64,000 nucleotides of DNA from Mariniphaga sp. (lineage in GTDB: Bacteria > Bacteroidota > Bacteroidia > Bacteroidales > Prolixibacteraceae). Position 1 is the first letter of the stretch, and the number at the start of each line of letters is the position of its first letter. The position numbers and the translations under genes are program-made. Of the stretch, positions 17,460 through 27,348 are shown piece after piece. The notes beneath the pieces are model-generated. The model was given only the letters and a program-made list of their open reading frames with translations. It was not told the DNA's origin and searched no databases. The stretch spans positions 1 through 64,000 of the forward strand of contig JAGXGA010000019.1 of NCBI GenBank assembly GCA_024636975.1. The letters are read 5' to 3'.

Positions 17460-20400
17460 TTAAAATTTAATATTCAACCCGAGGGTATATACTGCAGGAA
17501 TCGGGTATGTCTGCCGGTCGATACCATCTGAAACCTCCGGGTTAAACCCGTTGTAGTTAAACAGCGTAAGTGGCCGCTCGGCAGTAAGGGAAATCCGTAA
17601 ATCGGGAATTTCTGTATCAAACCATGACTGATCCGTCAGGCTATATGACAGCTGAACATTCTGAACCCGGAAAAAAGAACCGTCTTCAACCAGAAAGTCA
17701 CTCATTCTTTGGTTCCACCCTTTCCGGCGGCCGGCTGATGAAGGATATTCATTGGATGTACCTTCTCCGTGCCACCGGTTAATGGCCATTTCAGCATCAA
17801 TATTCAAATCGGGGGTCCATATTACCTCACCCCGCTTACGGTTCAGAATTTTATTTCCTGTCTGCCCCATAACATAGGCAGTTAAACTTAAGTTCCTGTA
17901 TCTGAATTCCAGATTGCCGCCATACATAAATGAAGGAAAATAGGAACCAAGAACTACCCGGTCATCGTCATTAATGGCATCATCCCCATTTTGGTTTCTG
18001 TACTTAAAATCGCCCGGTTGCAGGTTATTTGCCACTGCAATAGGGTCGGCATCAATTTCCTGTTGATTCTGATAAACGCCTACCACCTCATATCCGTAAA
18101 AAGCGAGCAAGGGTTCACCAATCATAGAACGTTGACGGAATTCAGCTGATCCGCCATCTATATATTGCTGACCAAACAGGTCGCGTACTTCATTTTTGAG
18201 GGTTGAAATATTAACCCCCACGGCATATGAAAAATCTCTTGAAATGGAATTATTCCAGTTCAGTGCCAGTTCAAACCCGGAATTTCGGATAACACCCACA
18301 TTCCGCAGCACCGAACCACCAATTGCCGGAATGTTTACATAAATTGCTGCATTCTTGGTATCTCGGACGTAATAGTCGGACTCCACTGAAAGTTTATTTT
18401 CAAGCAACCGGGCAGTTAATCCAACGTTGGTTTCTTCGGTCATCTCCCATTCCAGCGATGAAAATGTACTGGCAGTAGTAGTTCCTGCTAGCAGATTATC
18501 ATCAATGGCTGTTTGAACAGGTGTAGTTGTGCGGGCTCCATCGCTGGCCTGAATCTTATCGTTTCCCAGTTGTCCCCAGCTTGCACGTAACTTAAGAAAA
18601 TCTACAAAGTTGGTCCCCTGCATAAAACCTTCTTCCGACAGTACCCACCCGATTCCTATTGTTGGGAAGTAACCCCATTTTTCCTGGTATTTTGAACTGC
18701 CATCTGCACGCATGGTTGCATATAATAAGTACTTACTCATATAATTATAGGACAACCTGCCAAAATATGAGATGCCGTATTGCCTTAAACCGTCGTCATC
18801 AACACCGTCAACAGGTATATTTTCGGCCTGGCGAATATACCACGATTCTTCCTGGTCGATAGGAAAATCAAGCCCCCGTGCGGTAAGCATCTGCCACGAT
18901 TCATCCCTGTATGAATGCCCAAGCATTATGGATAAATTATGCTCATCAAATACATCGGTATAGGTAAGAACATTATCCCATATTTGATTGGAAAAGGTTT
19001 CTGCTCTTTTTGTGATAGCGGCATTAGGTCTCTGAAAGGCATCACTAATAAAGTAAGGAAGGTCTACATCCCTCTGATTCAGTACTTCCAGGCTGTGATT
19101 GTAAGTAGTCCTGAAGTTCAGTTTATCTGGAATGATATTTATTTGTGCATGAATGTTTGCTAATGTCTGCAATGATTTCTGACGGTTATTATTAAATTCA
19201 AGTGCCGGCATGGGGTTCTGACCACCCCTGAACCCTATATGCTGAGCGCTGGCAAAATTTATCGGCCTGGCAGCAAGGTTTTGATCATCGTAAACCGGCA
19301 GAATCGGAACTGCCCAATAGGCCTGGCTCCAGGCATTATCATCCTGCAAATACCGCTGGGCATTGCTGAAGATTATGTTACTGCCAATTGTAAACCATTC
19401 GTTGGCATTGTATTCTATCTTTGCCCTAAGGTTAAACCGCTCATATTTATTTTTCATATCCAGAATTCCTTCCTGGAAAAAGTAGCTGCCACCTACCGAA
19501 TAGGAAGCACTTTCCCCTCCTCCCGAAACATTCAGGCTGTGGTTCTGAATGGGCGCAATGCGCATAATTTCATTGTACCAGTCGGTATTTACATCCGGCA
19601 CATTCGGATTGATACGGCTCCTGCCATAACGCTGCATAGCATTGGAAATATTGGCAATATCGGGTGCAGAATTTGATTCTAAAGCCATTGTGGTAAACTG
19701 TTCGGCATTAGCCATTTTCAAAACATTCTGCGGCACCTGGTAACCGAAATAACCATCGTAAGTTATTTCAGCCGGCCGGTTTAAACCTCCTGCCTTGGTT
19801 TCGATAAGTACCACACCATTAGCTGCCCTTACGCCATATATGGCTGCTGCCGAGGCATCCTTTAACACCGAAACAGTGGCTATATCGGAAGGGTTCAAAA
19901 AATCGATGTTATCGAAAAACATACCATCCACTACATAAAGCGGCGCCTCATTATCCTGTCCGGGAAAAGATCCTATACCCCGCACCCTGATGGTAGGTGA
20001 TTCTCCCGGAGCACCACTGCTCACTACCTGAAGCCCTGCAACTTTACCCTGCAAAGCCTGCATGGCCTGCCCCGAAGGTGTGCGCTCAAGCTCGTCGGCC
20101 TTCACCGTGGCAATCGATGAGGTAAGGTCCCTCACAACCTGTGTACCATAACCCACAACTACAACCTCTTCAATATCCACAGTGCTTTCAGTCATCCGTA
20201 CATCAATGTTTGATCTTCCTTCTACCGGAACTTCCTGCGATTGGAATCCTATAAAAGAGAAAATCAGCGTGGCCATTTCAGCAACCTCGATTGAATATTC
20301 ACCTTCGAAATTGGTAATCGTGCCGTTTTGGGTTCCCTGCTCCTGGATTGTTAAACCGGGAAGCCCCAAATTCGTTTCATCTGTTACCACACCGGTCACA

Positions 20401-20471
20401 GTAACTCTCTGCTGCCCCCATAGCGTAATAACAAAAAAACATAAGATGGAAAAAATTAATAATCTCTTCAT
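17460..20471 (-). CDS. susC: SusC/RagA family TonB-linked outer membrane transporter
   Basis: The 1003-residue protein has a signal peptide (about 1-19, ending LWGQQ), a carboxypeptidase-regulatory-like domain (about 23-100), a segment 'DIEEVVVVGYGTQ' typical of SusC proteins, a plug domain (about 110-225, including 'ALQGKVAGLQVVSSG' and 'PLYVVDGMFF'), and a large beta-barrel to the C-terminus, which ends in Phe (LGLNIKF). It imports oligosaccharides through the outer membrane using TonB energy. It is the first gene of the locus; about 790 bases upstream carry no gene. There is no N-terminal FecR-interacting (STN) extension, so anti-sigma-factor control through this protein is unlikely. Confidence 0.95.
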   Translation of the reverse strand: MKRLLIFSILCFFVITLWGQQRVTVTGVVTDETNLGLPGLTIQEQGTQNGTITNFEGEYSIEVAEMATLIFSFIGFQSQEVPVEGRSNIDVRMTESTVDIEEVVVVGYGTQVVRDLTSSIATVKADELERTPSGQAMQALQGKVAGLQVVSSGAPGESPTIRVRGIGSFPGQDNEAPLYVVDGMFFDNIDFLNPSDIATVSVLKDASAAAIYGVRAANGVVLIETKAGGLNRPAEITYDGYFGYQVPQNVLKMANAEQFTTMALESNSAPDIANISNAMQRYGRSRINPNVPDVNTDWYNEIMRIAPIQNHSLNVSGGGESASYSVGGSYFFQEGILDMKNKYERFNLRAKIEYNANEWFTIGSNIIFSNAQRYLQDDNAWSQAYWAVPILPVYDDQNLAARPINFASAQHIGFRGGQNPMPALEFNNNRQKSLQTLANIHAQINIIPDKLNFRTTYNHSLEVLNQRDVDLPYFISDAFQRPNAAITKRAETFSNQIWDNVLTYTDVFDEHNLSIMLGHSYRDESWQMLTARGLDFPIDQEESWYIRQAENIPVDGVDDDGLRQYGISYFGRLSYNYMSKYLLYATMRADGSSKYQEKWGYFPTIGIGWVLSEEGFMQGTNFVDFLKLRASWGQLGNDKIQASDGARTTTPVQTAIDDNLLAGTTTASTFSSLEWEMTEETNVGLTARLLENKLSVESDYYVRDTKNAAIYVNIPAIGGSVLRNVGVIRNSGFELALNWNNSISRDFSYAVGVNISTLKNEVRDLFGQQYIDGGSAEFRQRSMIGEPLLAFYGYEVVGVYQNQQEIDADPIAVANNLQPGDFKYRNQNGDDAINDDDRVVLGSYFPSFMYGGNLEFRYRNLSLTAYVMGQTGNKILNRKRGEVIWTPDLNIDAEMAINRWHGEGTSNEYPSSAGRRKGWNQRMSDFLVEDGSFFRVQNVQLSYSLTDQSWFDTEIPDLRISLTAERPLTLFNYNGFNPEVSDGIDRQTYPIPAVYTLGLNIKF

Positions 20472-21265
20472 AGTTCATTTATTATTTCTGTTATACTTAA
20501 TACTTATTCATTATTGAAATACATGTTTCACAATGTTTTATATATTCTATTTTGAATTTAATTATCAAAGAACACATTACCACCAGTTCATGCCAGAAAT
20601 GCAGTTCCTTTCACTAAATTCTGTTTAATGAAACAACAGACGCTCAAAAACAAACCGTTTGATTTTGGAATTTAGATTGTGATTTTGCTGATAAGGGTTA
20701 AAATCATGATTAAGTTACAACAATATTTACACTTTAGAAAATCCTGAAGAGGTTTTTGAAAATAATTCTAAACTAATACGTTAAACAAAAAAATACTGGA
20801 AAACTTTACTGAAAAAATAACTGCAAATAGACCAAACAGAATACACAGATTTTTCAACTACCATTTGAAAGGTACAGGGTGATAATTCTTAGAAAATAGA
20901 AAGGATTGTTCTTGTCAGATCAATATAGTCAGGCACAGGGCTATAAATATTCATACCCTGATCCTGTCTTTCCAATGTCAAATTCGGGGTTAATTCGTAG
21001 TATGTTCGTAGTATCTTCGTATGAAATTCGCAATTTTATGAATTTAATACAAAGATGATACATAGAAATATATGCAGTAATACCTTCCTGTTATTTACAT
21101 ACAATACATTTTTCTATGGCCAGAAATAGGATTAAATTAAACAACCTAAAGAGGTCAGGTGATTTTATTTCCCGGGATGATTGCCCGAAAAGATAATGAA
21201 TGCAGCATGAATAAACAGATTTTGCTCCCGAAACTGGTAGTATCATCAGCAACCGGAAGGTGATG
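20472..21265. other. Gene-free region upstream of susC
   Basis: About 790 bases, AT-rich, without a credible gene. It must contain the susC promoter, but no clean TAnnTTTG/TTTG pair was found on the minus strand. Visible structures are a short palindrome CAAACCGTTTG at 20651-20661, which might be an operator, and an 11-bp periodic array at 20983-21064, listed separately. No nearby regulator gene (HTCS, SusR, LacI, ECF sigma) is present. Confidence 0.6.
20983..21064. repeat. Degenerate 11-bp periodic array, partly palindromic
   Basis: Five TTCG-starting units begin at 20983, 20994, 21005, 21016 and 21027, each 11 bases apart; the best copies read TTCGTAGTATG and TTCGTAGTATC. Right of the centre (about 21034.5), segments at 21036-21042 and 21047-21053 are imperfect complements of units five and four; further units decay. 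The period and the five-unit arm match the two 110-bp palindromes elsewhere in the window, but the unit sequence differs. It lies between the 3' end of the 930-residue hypothetical gene and susC. Confidence 0.6.
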
Positions 21266-24055
21266 TTAGTTCAGGGTATAATTATAGAGTAATCCGCCCT
21301 CACTGCCCACCACCAGGTTCATACCCTCTGAATCTCCGGAAATTTTGCCGATCGAGAATTCACTGTTTCCCTGCAGCGGAAACCCGGCGTGCAGCTTTCC
21401 GTCGGGGTTTATTAAATAAATGCGGTTGGTGGCAGCCTCAGTTACTCCTACTTTCTTAAGGTCGGGTGAAAAGGTATATATCGCCGGGTTATTCATCAAT
21501 GGATTATTAAATTTCCGGTTAAACATTTTTTTACCGTTTTCGTTCATCACACTGATTTCATTTCCATCGACAAAAACAAAATCAGGCACATTGTTTCCAT
21601 CCAGGTCATCAATGACAAAGGAATGGTTCTCACTAAACCGGGCAGTTTTCTTTTCTTCTGTCTTCCCATCGAAATAAATGTAATAAACCTTACCATATTT
21701 ATCTGTAGTCGCAATCTTGGGCTTTCCGTTAAGGTTCAGCATCAGCGGGTTCTTTGAATTTTCAAACCGGGCAGCTATTGAAACACGTTGTTCGCCCTGC
21801 CTGTCGTTAATGTAAATCGACTCCTGATCTTTAAACACAATATAATCTTTCCCGTCCACACGAAAATACTGAACAGGGGTGGTCACTTCCTGGTCCGTTT
21901 TATCAAAGTTCCATCCTTTCACCCTTTTACCCTCCTGGTCAAACAAATATATACTGCGGTCTTCCCCGGCCACAAAGATCCGGTAATTCCGGTTATTGTC
22001 GTAATCAAAAACATTTACCCCATTGGTAGCCGGCGATGGCAGCGTAATGGGGAAAGGAGGAACATTGTTTCCATTCCGGTCGAGGAGATAGAGCTTTTCT
22101 TTTGTATTGAAAAGGTATTGCAGCTTACGGTTTTGATACGCATCAATCTGGTGGATTTCAGACAGGATTGCCCCTGATAAAGGTATGCTCCAGCGAACCC
22201 TGCCCATACCGGAAACCTGGTGCAGATTATTCTGACTGTCCTGGAATATAATATCACGGGTCGACGGGTCGGTATGGTCTATCATCAGTTGAGGTTTTGT
22301 TTGAATCCGACTGCCTATAACGCTTTGCCAGGTGGTTTGGGCTTCTTCTCCGGCAACAGGCTGAAAAGAAACAGCTACAGAGTTAAAATATTCCGATTTG
22401 TCGTGCTGAACCTGCCAGTTAATCATTCCAAATTTCCGGATAACTTCTTCTTTCTCATTAACTGGTTTTAAAAATACTTCCGAAAAAAGTTCATTGCGGT
22501 AACTGAATACCTTATTCACATCGACAAAAACATTCAGGTTGGCCCGGCTTGAACTGTTCTGGCTGAATTTCCGGTAACCAATGTTATTAGCTAAAGTTGT
22601 TCCAAGAACCATGTTCCGTAAATATTCGCGCAACCCTTCTTCGGTATTTGCAAATACCATGTAATCGTTGTAGAACGAAACGAACCGGGCATCAATCATA
22701 TTAAAAGGGCTTCCAAGCCATAATCCCGGAAACGAAGGATACGGAAAGCGATATACCGGGAACCTGGTTTCATTATCTACTGAAAATTCAGATATAAACT
22801 CACCGGGCTCTTTTTCAACACGTGCAGCATAGCTGGTAATAACTTTTCTTAGTTGCTCTTCAGCAGGTATTTTTCCGTGTGTATGTAAAATAAAGTAAAC
22901 AGTTTTATTTTCAGGATTTACAGGAATAGTGCCTGCTGCCACAATTACTTCGTCGTTTAACAGCTGCGTAAACAGATTGCGGGTGTTGGTCCGCAGGCCC
23001 ATGTCGAAGCGTTTCATCCGTTCCTCGCGGTGGTAATAACTTTCGGAATGAGCAAAAAATGCTTCAAGCCGATCGAAAAAAGTATTTTTACTGGAAAATG
23101 AGTAGCTGCAAAAAAATGAAGTATTTACAGGAAGTACATCGCCGGCATTAAACCGCACCGGCTGTTGGTCGTTAAATACAGTAAGGAAATGATTCAACGA
23201 ATCATCGGCTGCTGTAATTCCATTCAACAAAACATATTCATCATTAAACCGGAATTCCAGTTCGCTCCAGGCGGCATATTCCCTGAACTTTGATGCCTGG
23301 GCTGCAGGTTGAAAACGCAGGGTAGCCCCGAATTCATCAGTTCGTTCAAATGATTTCCTGTTCAGGATATTGCCAAAAAAACCCTCAAAACGGGCATGGT
23401 TTATAAATAAAGTAACCCCCTCTGATCCTGATGAACTAAATACTTCCTGGAAATAGGGACTTTTTAAAATCCCGGAAGATGACATTTGTAAAATTACCTG
23501 TTCGATGAGAATTTGTTTTGTGCTAACCAGCAACAGGTCGTTTGTAAATGAATAATATATTGGATCAGCCGGTTGGCCTCTGTTGATCTCTGTGATGGTA
23601 TTATTTCCATACTCCCTGTCACTGTATGAAAAATTTGCAGGCGGATAGAGTGCATTAAGAAATTCTTCCAACGAACGTTGCCTGTTTCCCGATTCCGATT
23701 TGGTTATTATGAGGGGGACCATCTGGTTTCTGCCGGAATATCCCCAGGTAATAATAAACGGGGAATTAAGAAGGTTTCGTGGTAACTTTTCGATATTGCT
23801 GACAAGTGAATCGGCATTATGCAGGAAATTAAACCAGGTTTTACCTATGCCTGCATTTTCCAACTCGTGGATTATGGCATTACTGAAAAAAACAGAATTA
23901 GCTGAATTCACTTCCAGGAACAATGGAGCTGATATAGGAATAGCCTTATAAACAGATGAGTCTTTTGAGAAATAAGTCTGCTCATTGCTGAAAAAATAGT
24001 ATCCGGCGGCGGCTGCAAGAATAAGAATTAAACCTATAACCAGGTATCGTTTCAT
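21266..24055 (-). CDS. Large membrane-anchored protein with C-terminal beta-propeller-like region (DUF3352-like)
   Basis: I chose the ATG at 24055 (MKRYLVIGLI); an upstream in-frame TTG at 24076 adds only seven polar residues. The product (about 929 residues) has one N-terminal transmembrane helix (about 5-22) and a large extracytoplasmic part. The N-terminal two thirds resemble DUF3352-type proteins ('YKAIPISAPLFLEVNSAN', repeated later as loading-type folds). The last third (about 620-929) has repeated beta-strand motifs such as 'YLLDRNGNNVPPFPI', 'IYLFDQEGKRVKGWNF' and 'IYLINPDGKLHAGFPL', fitting a VCBS/PQQ-like propeller. Function is unknown; similar proteins are widespread in Bacteroidetes. 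A candidate -7 box TAGTTTTG lies on the minus strand at 24074-24081. Confidence 0.75.
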   Translation of the reverse strand: MKRYLVIGLILILAAAAGYYFFSNEQTYFSKDSSVYKAIPISAPLFLEVNSANSVFFSNAIIHELENAGIGKTWFNFLHNADSLVSNIEKLPRNLLNSPFIITWGYSGRNQMVPLIITKSESGNRQRSLEEFLNALYPPANFSYSDREYGNNTITEINRGQPADPIYYSFTNDLLLVSTKQILIEQVILQMSSSGILKSPYFQEVFSSSGSEGVTLFINHARFEGFFGNILNRKSFERTDEFGATLRFQPAAQASKFREYAAWSELEFRFNDEYVLLNGITAADDSLNHFLTVFNDQQPVRFNAGDVLPVNTSFFCSYSFSSKNTFFDRLEAFFAHSESYYHREERMKRFDMGLRTNTRNLFTQLLNDEVIVAAGTIPVNPENKTVYFILHTHGKIPAEEQLRKVITSYAARVEKEPGEFISEFSVDNETRFPVYRFPYPSFPGLWLGSPFNMIDARFVSFYNDYMVFANTEEGLREYLRNMVLGTTLANNIGYRKFSQNSSSRANLNVFVDVNKVFSYRNELFSEVFLKPVNEKEEVIRKFGMINWQVQHDKSEYFNSVAVSFQPVAGEEAQTTWQSVIGSRIQTKPQLMIDHTDPSTRDIIFQDSQNNLHQVSGMGRVRWSIPLSGAILSEIHQIDAYQNRKLQYLFNTKEKLYLLDRNGNNVPPFPITLPSPATNGVNVFDYDNNRNYRIFVAGEDRSIYLFDQEGKRVKGWNFDKTDQEVTTPVQYFRVDGKDYIVFKDQESIYINDRQGEQRVSIAARFENSKNPLMLNLNGKPKIATTDKYGKVYYIYFDGKTEEKKTARFSENHSFVIDDLDGNNVPDFVFVDGNEISVMNENGKKMFNRKFNNPLMNNPAIYTFSPDLKKVGVTEAATNRIYLINPDGKLHAGFPLQGNSEFSIGKISGDSEGMNLVVGSEGGLLYNYTLN

Positions 24056-24170
24056 CTTTTCCTGAATTTTCTTCAAAACTACAAAATTGATTTACTTAGG
24101 TATTATATTTCCAGTATGATTAATGAATGAATGAATGTTAATAACTTATTTGGGAAAATGTAAAACAAAG

Positions 24171-24215
24171 AAAAATGCGGATCTTCCTTTTGTAATGAAG
24201 AAAATCCGCATTTTT
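24171..24215 (-). terminator. Factor-independent terminator after infB
   Basis: A perfect 12-bp outer stem AAAAATGCGGAT/ATCCGCATTTTT encloses a further short GAAG/CTTC pairing and a loop. It is flanked by A and T tracts, so it could work in both directions. It starts 27 bases past the infB stop. Confidence 0.75.
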
Positions 24216-24241
24216 AAAATATAGTATCCTTGCAAGAATAA

Positions 24242-27200
24242 TTAGAGTTGTTTTGCTACTTCCACTTCATGGAAAGCTTCCACATGGTCGCCCACTTTCA
24301 TATCATTGAAATTATCAATGTTCAATCCACATTCATAACCATTCTTCACCTCTTTGGCATCTTCCTTGAAACGTTTGAGTGATCCCAGATTACCGGTATA
24401 AATTACAATGCCATCGCGAATCACCCTGATCTTAGAATTACGGCTTATTTTTCCGTCACGTACTATGCAACCGGCAACCGTACCTACTTTTGTCACCTTG
24501 AAAACTTCAAGCACCTCGGCGGTACCAGTTATTTCTTCCTTGATATCGGGTGACAACATGCCTTCCATGGCCGCCCTGATTTCGTTGATGGCGTCGTATA
24601 TAATTGAATAGAGGCGAATATCTATTTGTTCTTTTTCAGCCAGTTTCCTTGCACTGAGTGAAGGCCTTACCTGGAAACCTATTACAATGGCTTCGGAAGC
24701 TGCAGCCAGCAGGATATCGGATTCTGAAATCTGACCAACTGCCTTATGTTTGATGTTCACCTGGATTTCTTCGGTAGAAAGCTTGATCAATGAATCGGCA
24801 AGTGCTTCAATAGATCCATCTACGTCACCTTTTACAATAAGATTAAGTTCCTGGAAGTTTCCAATGGCAATACGCCGGCCGATTTCATCGAGTGTAATAT
24901 GTTTCTGTGTACGTAATCCCTGCTCACGTGCAAGCTGTTCACGTTTGTTTGCAATGTTCCGGGCCTCACGTTCGTTCTCCATTACGTGGAATTTATCACC
25001 TGCCTGCGGGGCACCATCCATACCGAGGATAATAGCCGGTTCAGCTGGCCCTGCGGTATCGATCCGCTGGTTTCGCTCGTTGAACATCGCTTTCACGTGA
25101 CCAAAATACTGGCCAGCCAATACAACGTCACCGGCTTTTAAAGTACCGGTTTCCACAAGTACTGTGGCAACATATCCACGGCCCCTGTCGAGGGTCGATT
25201 CAATGATAGTACCTTTGGCTCTCCTGTTAGGATTAGCTTTTAAATCAAGGAGTTCGGCTTCAAGCAACACCTTTTCGAGCAAATCATCCACTCCGGTGCC
25301 AAATTTTGCCGAAATATCCTGAGACTGGTATTTTCCTCCCCAGTCTTCAACCAGGTAATTCATATTTGCCAGCTCTTCCTTAACCCGTTCAACATTGGAA
25401 TTTGGCTTATCCACCTTATTAATGGCAAACACTATAGGCACACCGGCAGCGGCTGCATGGTTGATAGCTTCTACCGTTTGAGGCATTACATTATCGTCAG
25501 CAGCCACAATAATAATGGCAATATCAGTAACCTGGGCTCCACGGGCACGCATGGCTGTAAAAGCCTCATGACCGGGTGTATCAAGAAATGTAATTTCTCG
25601 TCCGTCCTCCAGGCTCACGTGGTAGGCTCCGATATGCTGGGTAATACCGCCTGCTTCACCTGCAATTACGTTGGTGCTTCTTATATAGTCGAGCAACGAT
25701 GTTTTTCCATGATCAACGTGACCCATTACAGTCACAATCGGAGAACGCGGAAGTAAATCGGTGTCGGCATCTTCATCCGATTCAAAGGAATCCTGTAAAT
25801 CGGCGCTCACAAATTCCACTTTGAAGCCAAATTCATCGGCAACCACCGAAAGTGTTTCTGCATCAAGCCGCTGGTTAATTGAAACAAACAAACCAAGGCT
25901 CATGCAAGTAGAAATCACCTGGTTCACGTTCACATCCATCATGGTTGCAAGTTCGCTTACCGAAACAAATTCGGTAACTTTCAGAAATTTCTTGTCTTCT
26001 ATGTTTTTCTCCTGATCGGCATGCTTCCGCTCACTGATGGCGGCTCTTTTATCGCGCCTGTGTTTCGACCCTTTTGATTTTCCTTTTGAAGTAAGTCTGG
26101 CAAGGGTGTCTTTTATCTGCTTTTGAACTTCACCTTCATCCACCTCTTTTTTCAAAAGAACCTTTTTCTTTCTGCCTCCGGCTTTTTGAAGTTTTGGCTC
26201 TAATTTAGTACGCTCCTGCGGTTTATCTTCAAGCTTAATTCTTCCGGTTTCCTTGATTCTTTTACGCCGTTTCTTTTGCAGTGCTTCTTCGGCAATATCT
26301 TTTTGTTTCCTGAGTTTTTTATCCGGTAAGTCGATCCTGCCAACTACAGTCGGGCCATTTAATTTGCCGGCTCTGGCTTTAATAACGTCTTCTTCTTTTC
26401 TTACAGTTTCTTCTCCCTGGGCTTTTTGTACCGGCTGTTCAGAAGTGGTTTCTTCCGCTTTAACAATACCCGGCTTCGGGCGTCTCCGGTCTCTGCGTTC
26501 TTTCTCCCGTTCTTTTCTTGTTTTTTTTGCAGGACGCGTCTTCTGGTTTAAGGCATCAAGATCAATTCGCCCAATTACTTTCAATTCTTCCACTTTAGGC
26601 ACTCCGGTTTCTATGGTTTTCTCTTTTGGTTCTTCTGCATGCTTTTCTTCTGCTTCTTCGGCAGGTTTTTCGGGCTGAACTTCTTCTTTTTCTATTTCTT
26701 TTTCTACTTCTTTTTCAGTAGGTATTTCCGCTTCGGCAGGCTTTTCTGCTTCTTTAGGAGTTTCCTCCACCGCAGGCTCCTGCGGCGGTTTTTCCTCTAC
26801 AGGTTTAGTCTCTTTCTTCGCAGGCTTGTTAACACTGTCAAGATCAACCTTACCTACAATTTTTAACCTGTCTTCGTGTTTCGGTTTTTCAACCGGTGCC
26901 TCTTCCCGTTCTTTCTTTTTAACTACAGGGGGTGCAGTTTTTTTGGGAGCAGCTTTGGGGGCTTCTTCCTCATATTCATCCTCTTCATCAAATTCTTCTT
27001 CAGGTTTGTCATCAATAGTAATAACCTCCTGCTTGGGACGATGGCTTTTAAGAATGATCTTTTCTGATTCCTTCTTCAGGTTCAGATCGATTTTATACTC
27101 TTTTTCAAGAAGGGCTAAAGCTTCCTCAGAGACTTTCGTGTTTGGGTTTGAGTCGTAGTCATACCCTTTTTTGTGCAAGAAGTCCACGATGGTGTGAATT

Positions 27201-27256
27201 CCTACATTGAACTCTCTCGCAAGTTTACTAAGCCTAATTGTCTTGCCTAATACCAT
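24242..27256 (-). CDS. infB: Translation initiation factor IF-2
   Basis: The 1004-residue GTPase delivers initiator fMet-tRNA to the 30S subunit. An IF2_N helical domain (about 1-60) is followed by a very long Glu/Lys/Pro-rich linker (about 75-420), a second IF2_N-like module (about 430-485), then the GTPase domain with G1 '[15 protein letters not shown]', '[10 protein letters not shown]', G3 'DTPGHEAF' and G4 'NKVDKPN', and C-terminal beta-barrel and fMet-tRNA-binding domains. Length is within the range for Bacteroidetes IF-2. It is the last gene of rimP-nusA-infB and is followed by a strong terminator hairpin. Confidence 0.98.
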   Translation of the reverse strand: MVLGKTIRLSKLAREFNVGIHTIVDFLHKKGYDYDSNPNTKVSEEALALLEKEYKIDLNLKKESEKIILKSHRPKQEVITIDDKPEEEFDEEDEYEEEAPKAAPKKTAPPVVKKKEREEAPVEKPKHEDRLKIVGKVDLDSVNKPAKKETKPVEEKPPQEPAVEETPKEAEKPAEAEIPTEKEVEKEIEKEEVQPEKPAEEAEEKHAEEPKEKTIETGVPKVEELKVIGRIDLDALNQKTRPAKKTRKEREKERRDRRRPKPGIVKAEETTSEQPVQKAQGEETVRKEEDVIKARAGKLNGPTVVGRIDLPDKKLRKQKDIAEEALQKKRRKRIKETGRIKLEDKPQERTKLEPKLQKAGGRKKKVLLKKEVDEGEVQKQIKDTLARLTSKGKSKGSKHRRDKRAAISERKHADQEKNIEDKKFLKVTEFVSVSELATMMDVNVNQVISTCMSLGLFVSINQRLDAETLSVVADEFGFKVEFVSADLQDSFESDEDADTDLLPRSPIVTVMGHVDHGKTSLLDYIRSTNVIAGEAGGITQHIGAYHVSLEDGREITFLDTPGHEAFTAMRARGAQVTDIAIIIVAADDNVMPQTVEAINHAAAAGVPIVFAINKVDKPNSNVERVKEELANMNYLVEDWGGKYQSQDISAKFGTGVDDLLEKVLLEAELLDLKANPNRRAKGTIIESTLDRGRGYVATVLVETGTLKAGDVVLAGQYFGHVKAMFNERNQRIDTAGPAEPAIILGMDGAPQAGDKFHVMENEREARNIANKREQLAREQGLRTQKHITLDEIGRRIAIGNFQELNLIVKGDVDGSIEALADSLIKLSTEEIQVNIKHKAVGQISESDILLAAASEAIVIGFQVRPSLSARKLAEKEQIDIRLYSIIYDAINEIRAAMEGMLSPDIKEEITGTAEVLEVFKVTKVGTVAGCIVRDGKISRNSKIRVIRDGIVIYTGNLGSLKRFKEDAKEVKNGYECGLNIDNFNDMKVGDHVEAFHEVEVAKQL

Positions 27257-27348
27257 ATTCTAATTTTTCCTTTCCTATCTCCAATATTTTAAGTCTCTGC
27301 AAGTTTAGCCAAAAGCTATAACAGTAGCTTAGTTTTGGTTATTTTTTT

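Noticed and set aside
20182-20517. 111-codon plus-strand frame at the susC start
   Set aside because: Antisense to the susC signal and regulatory-like domains, which are clearly coding.
26253-27158. Several plus-strand frames opposite infB
   Set aside because: They are antisense to the Glu/Lys-rich linker of IF-2; the Ser/Phe-rich products are translation shadows.
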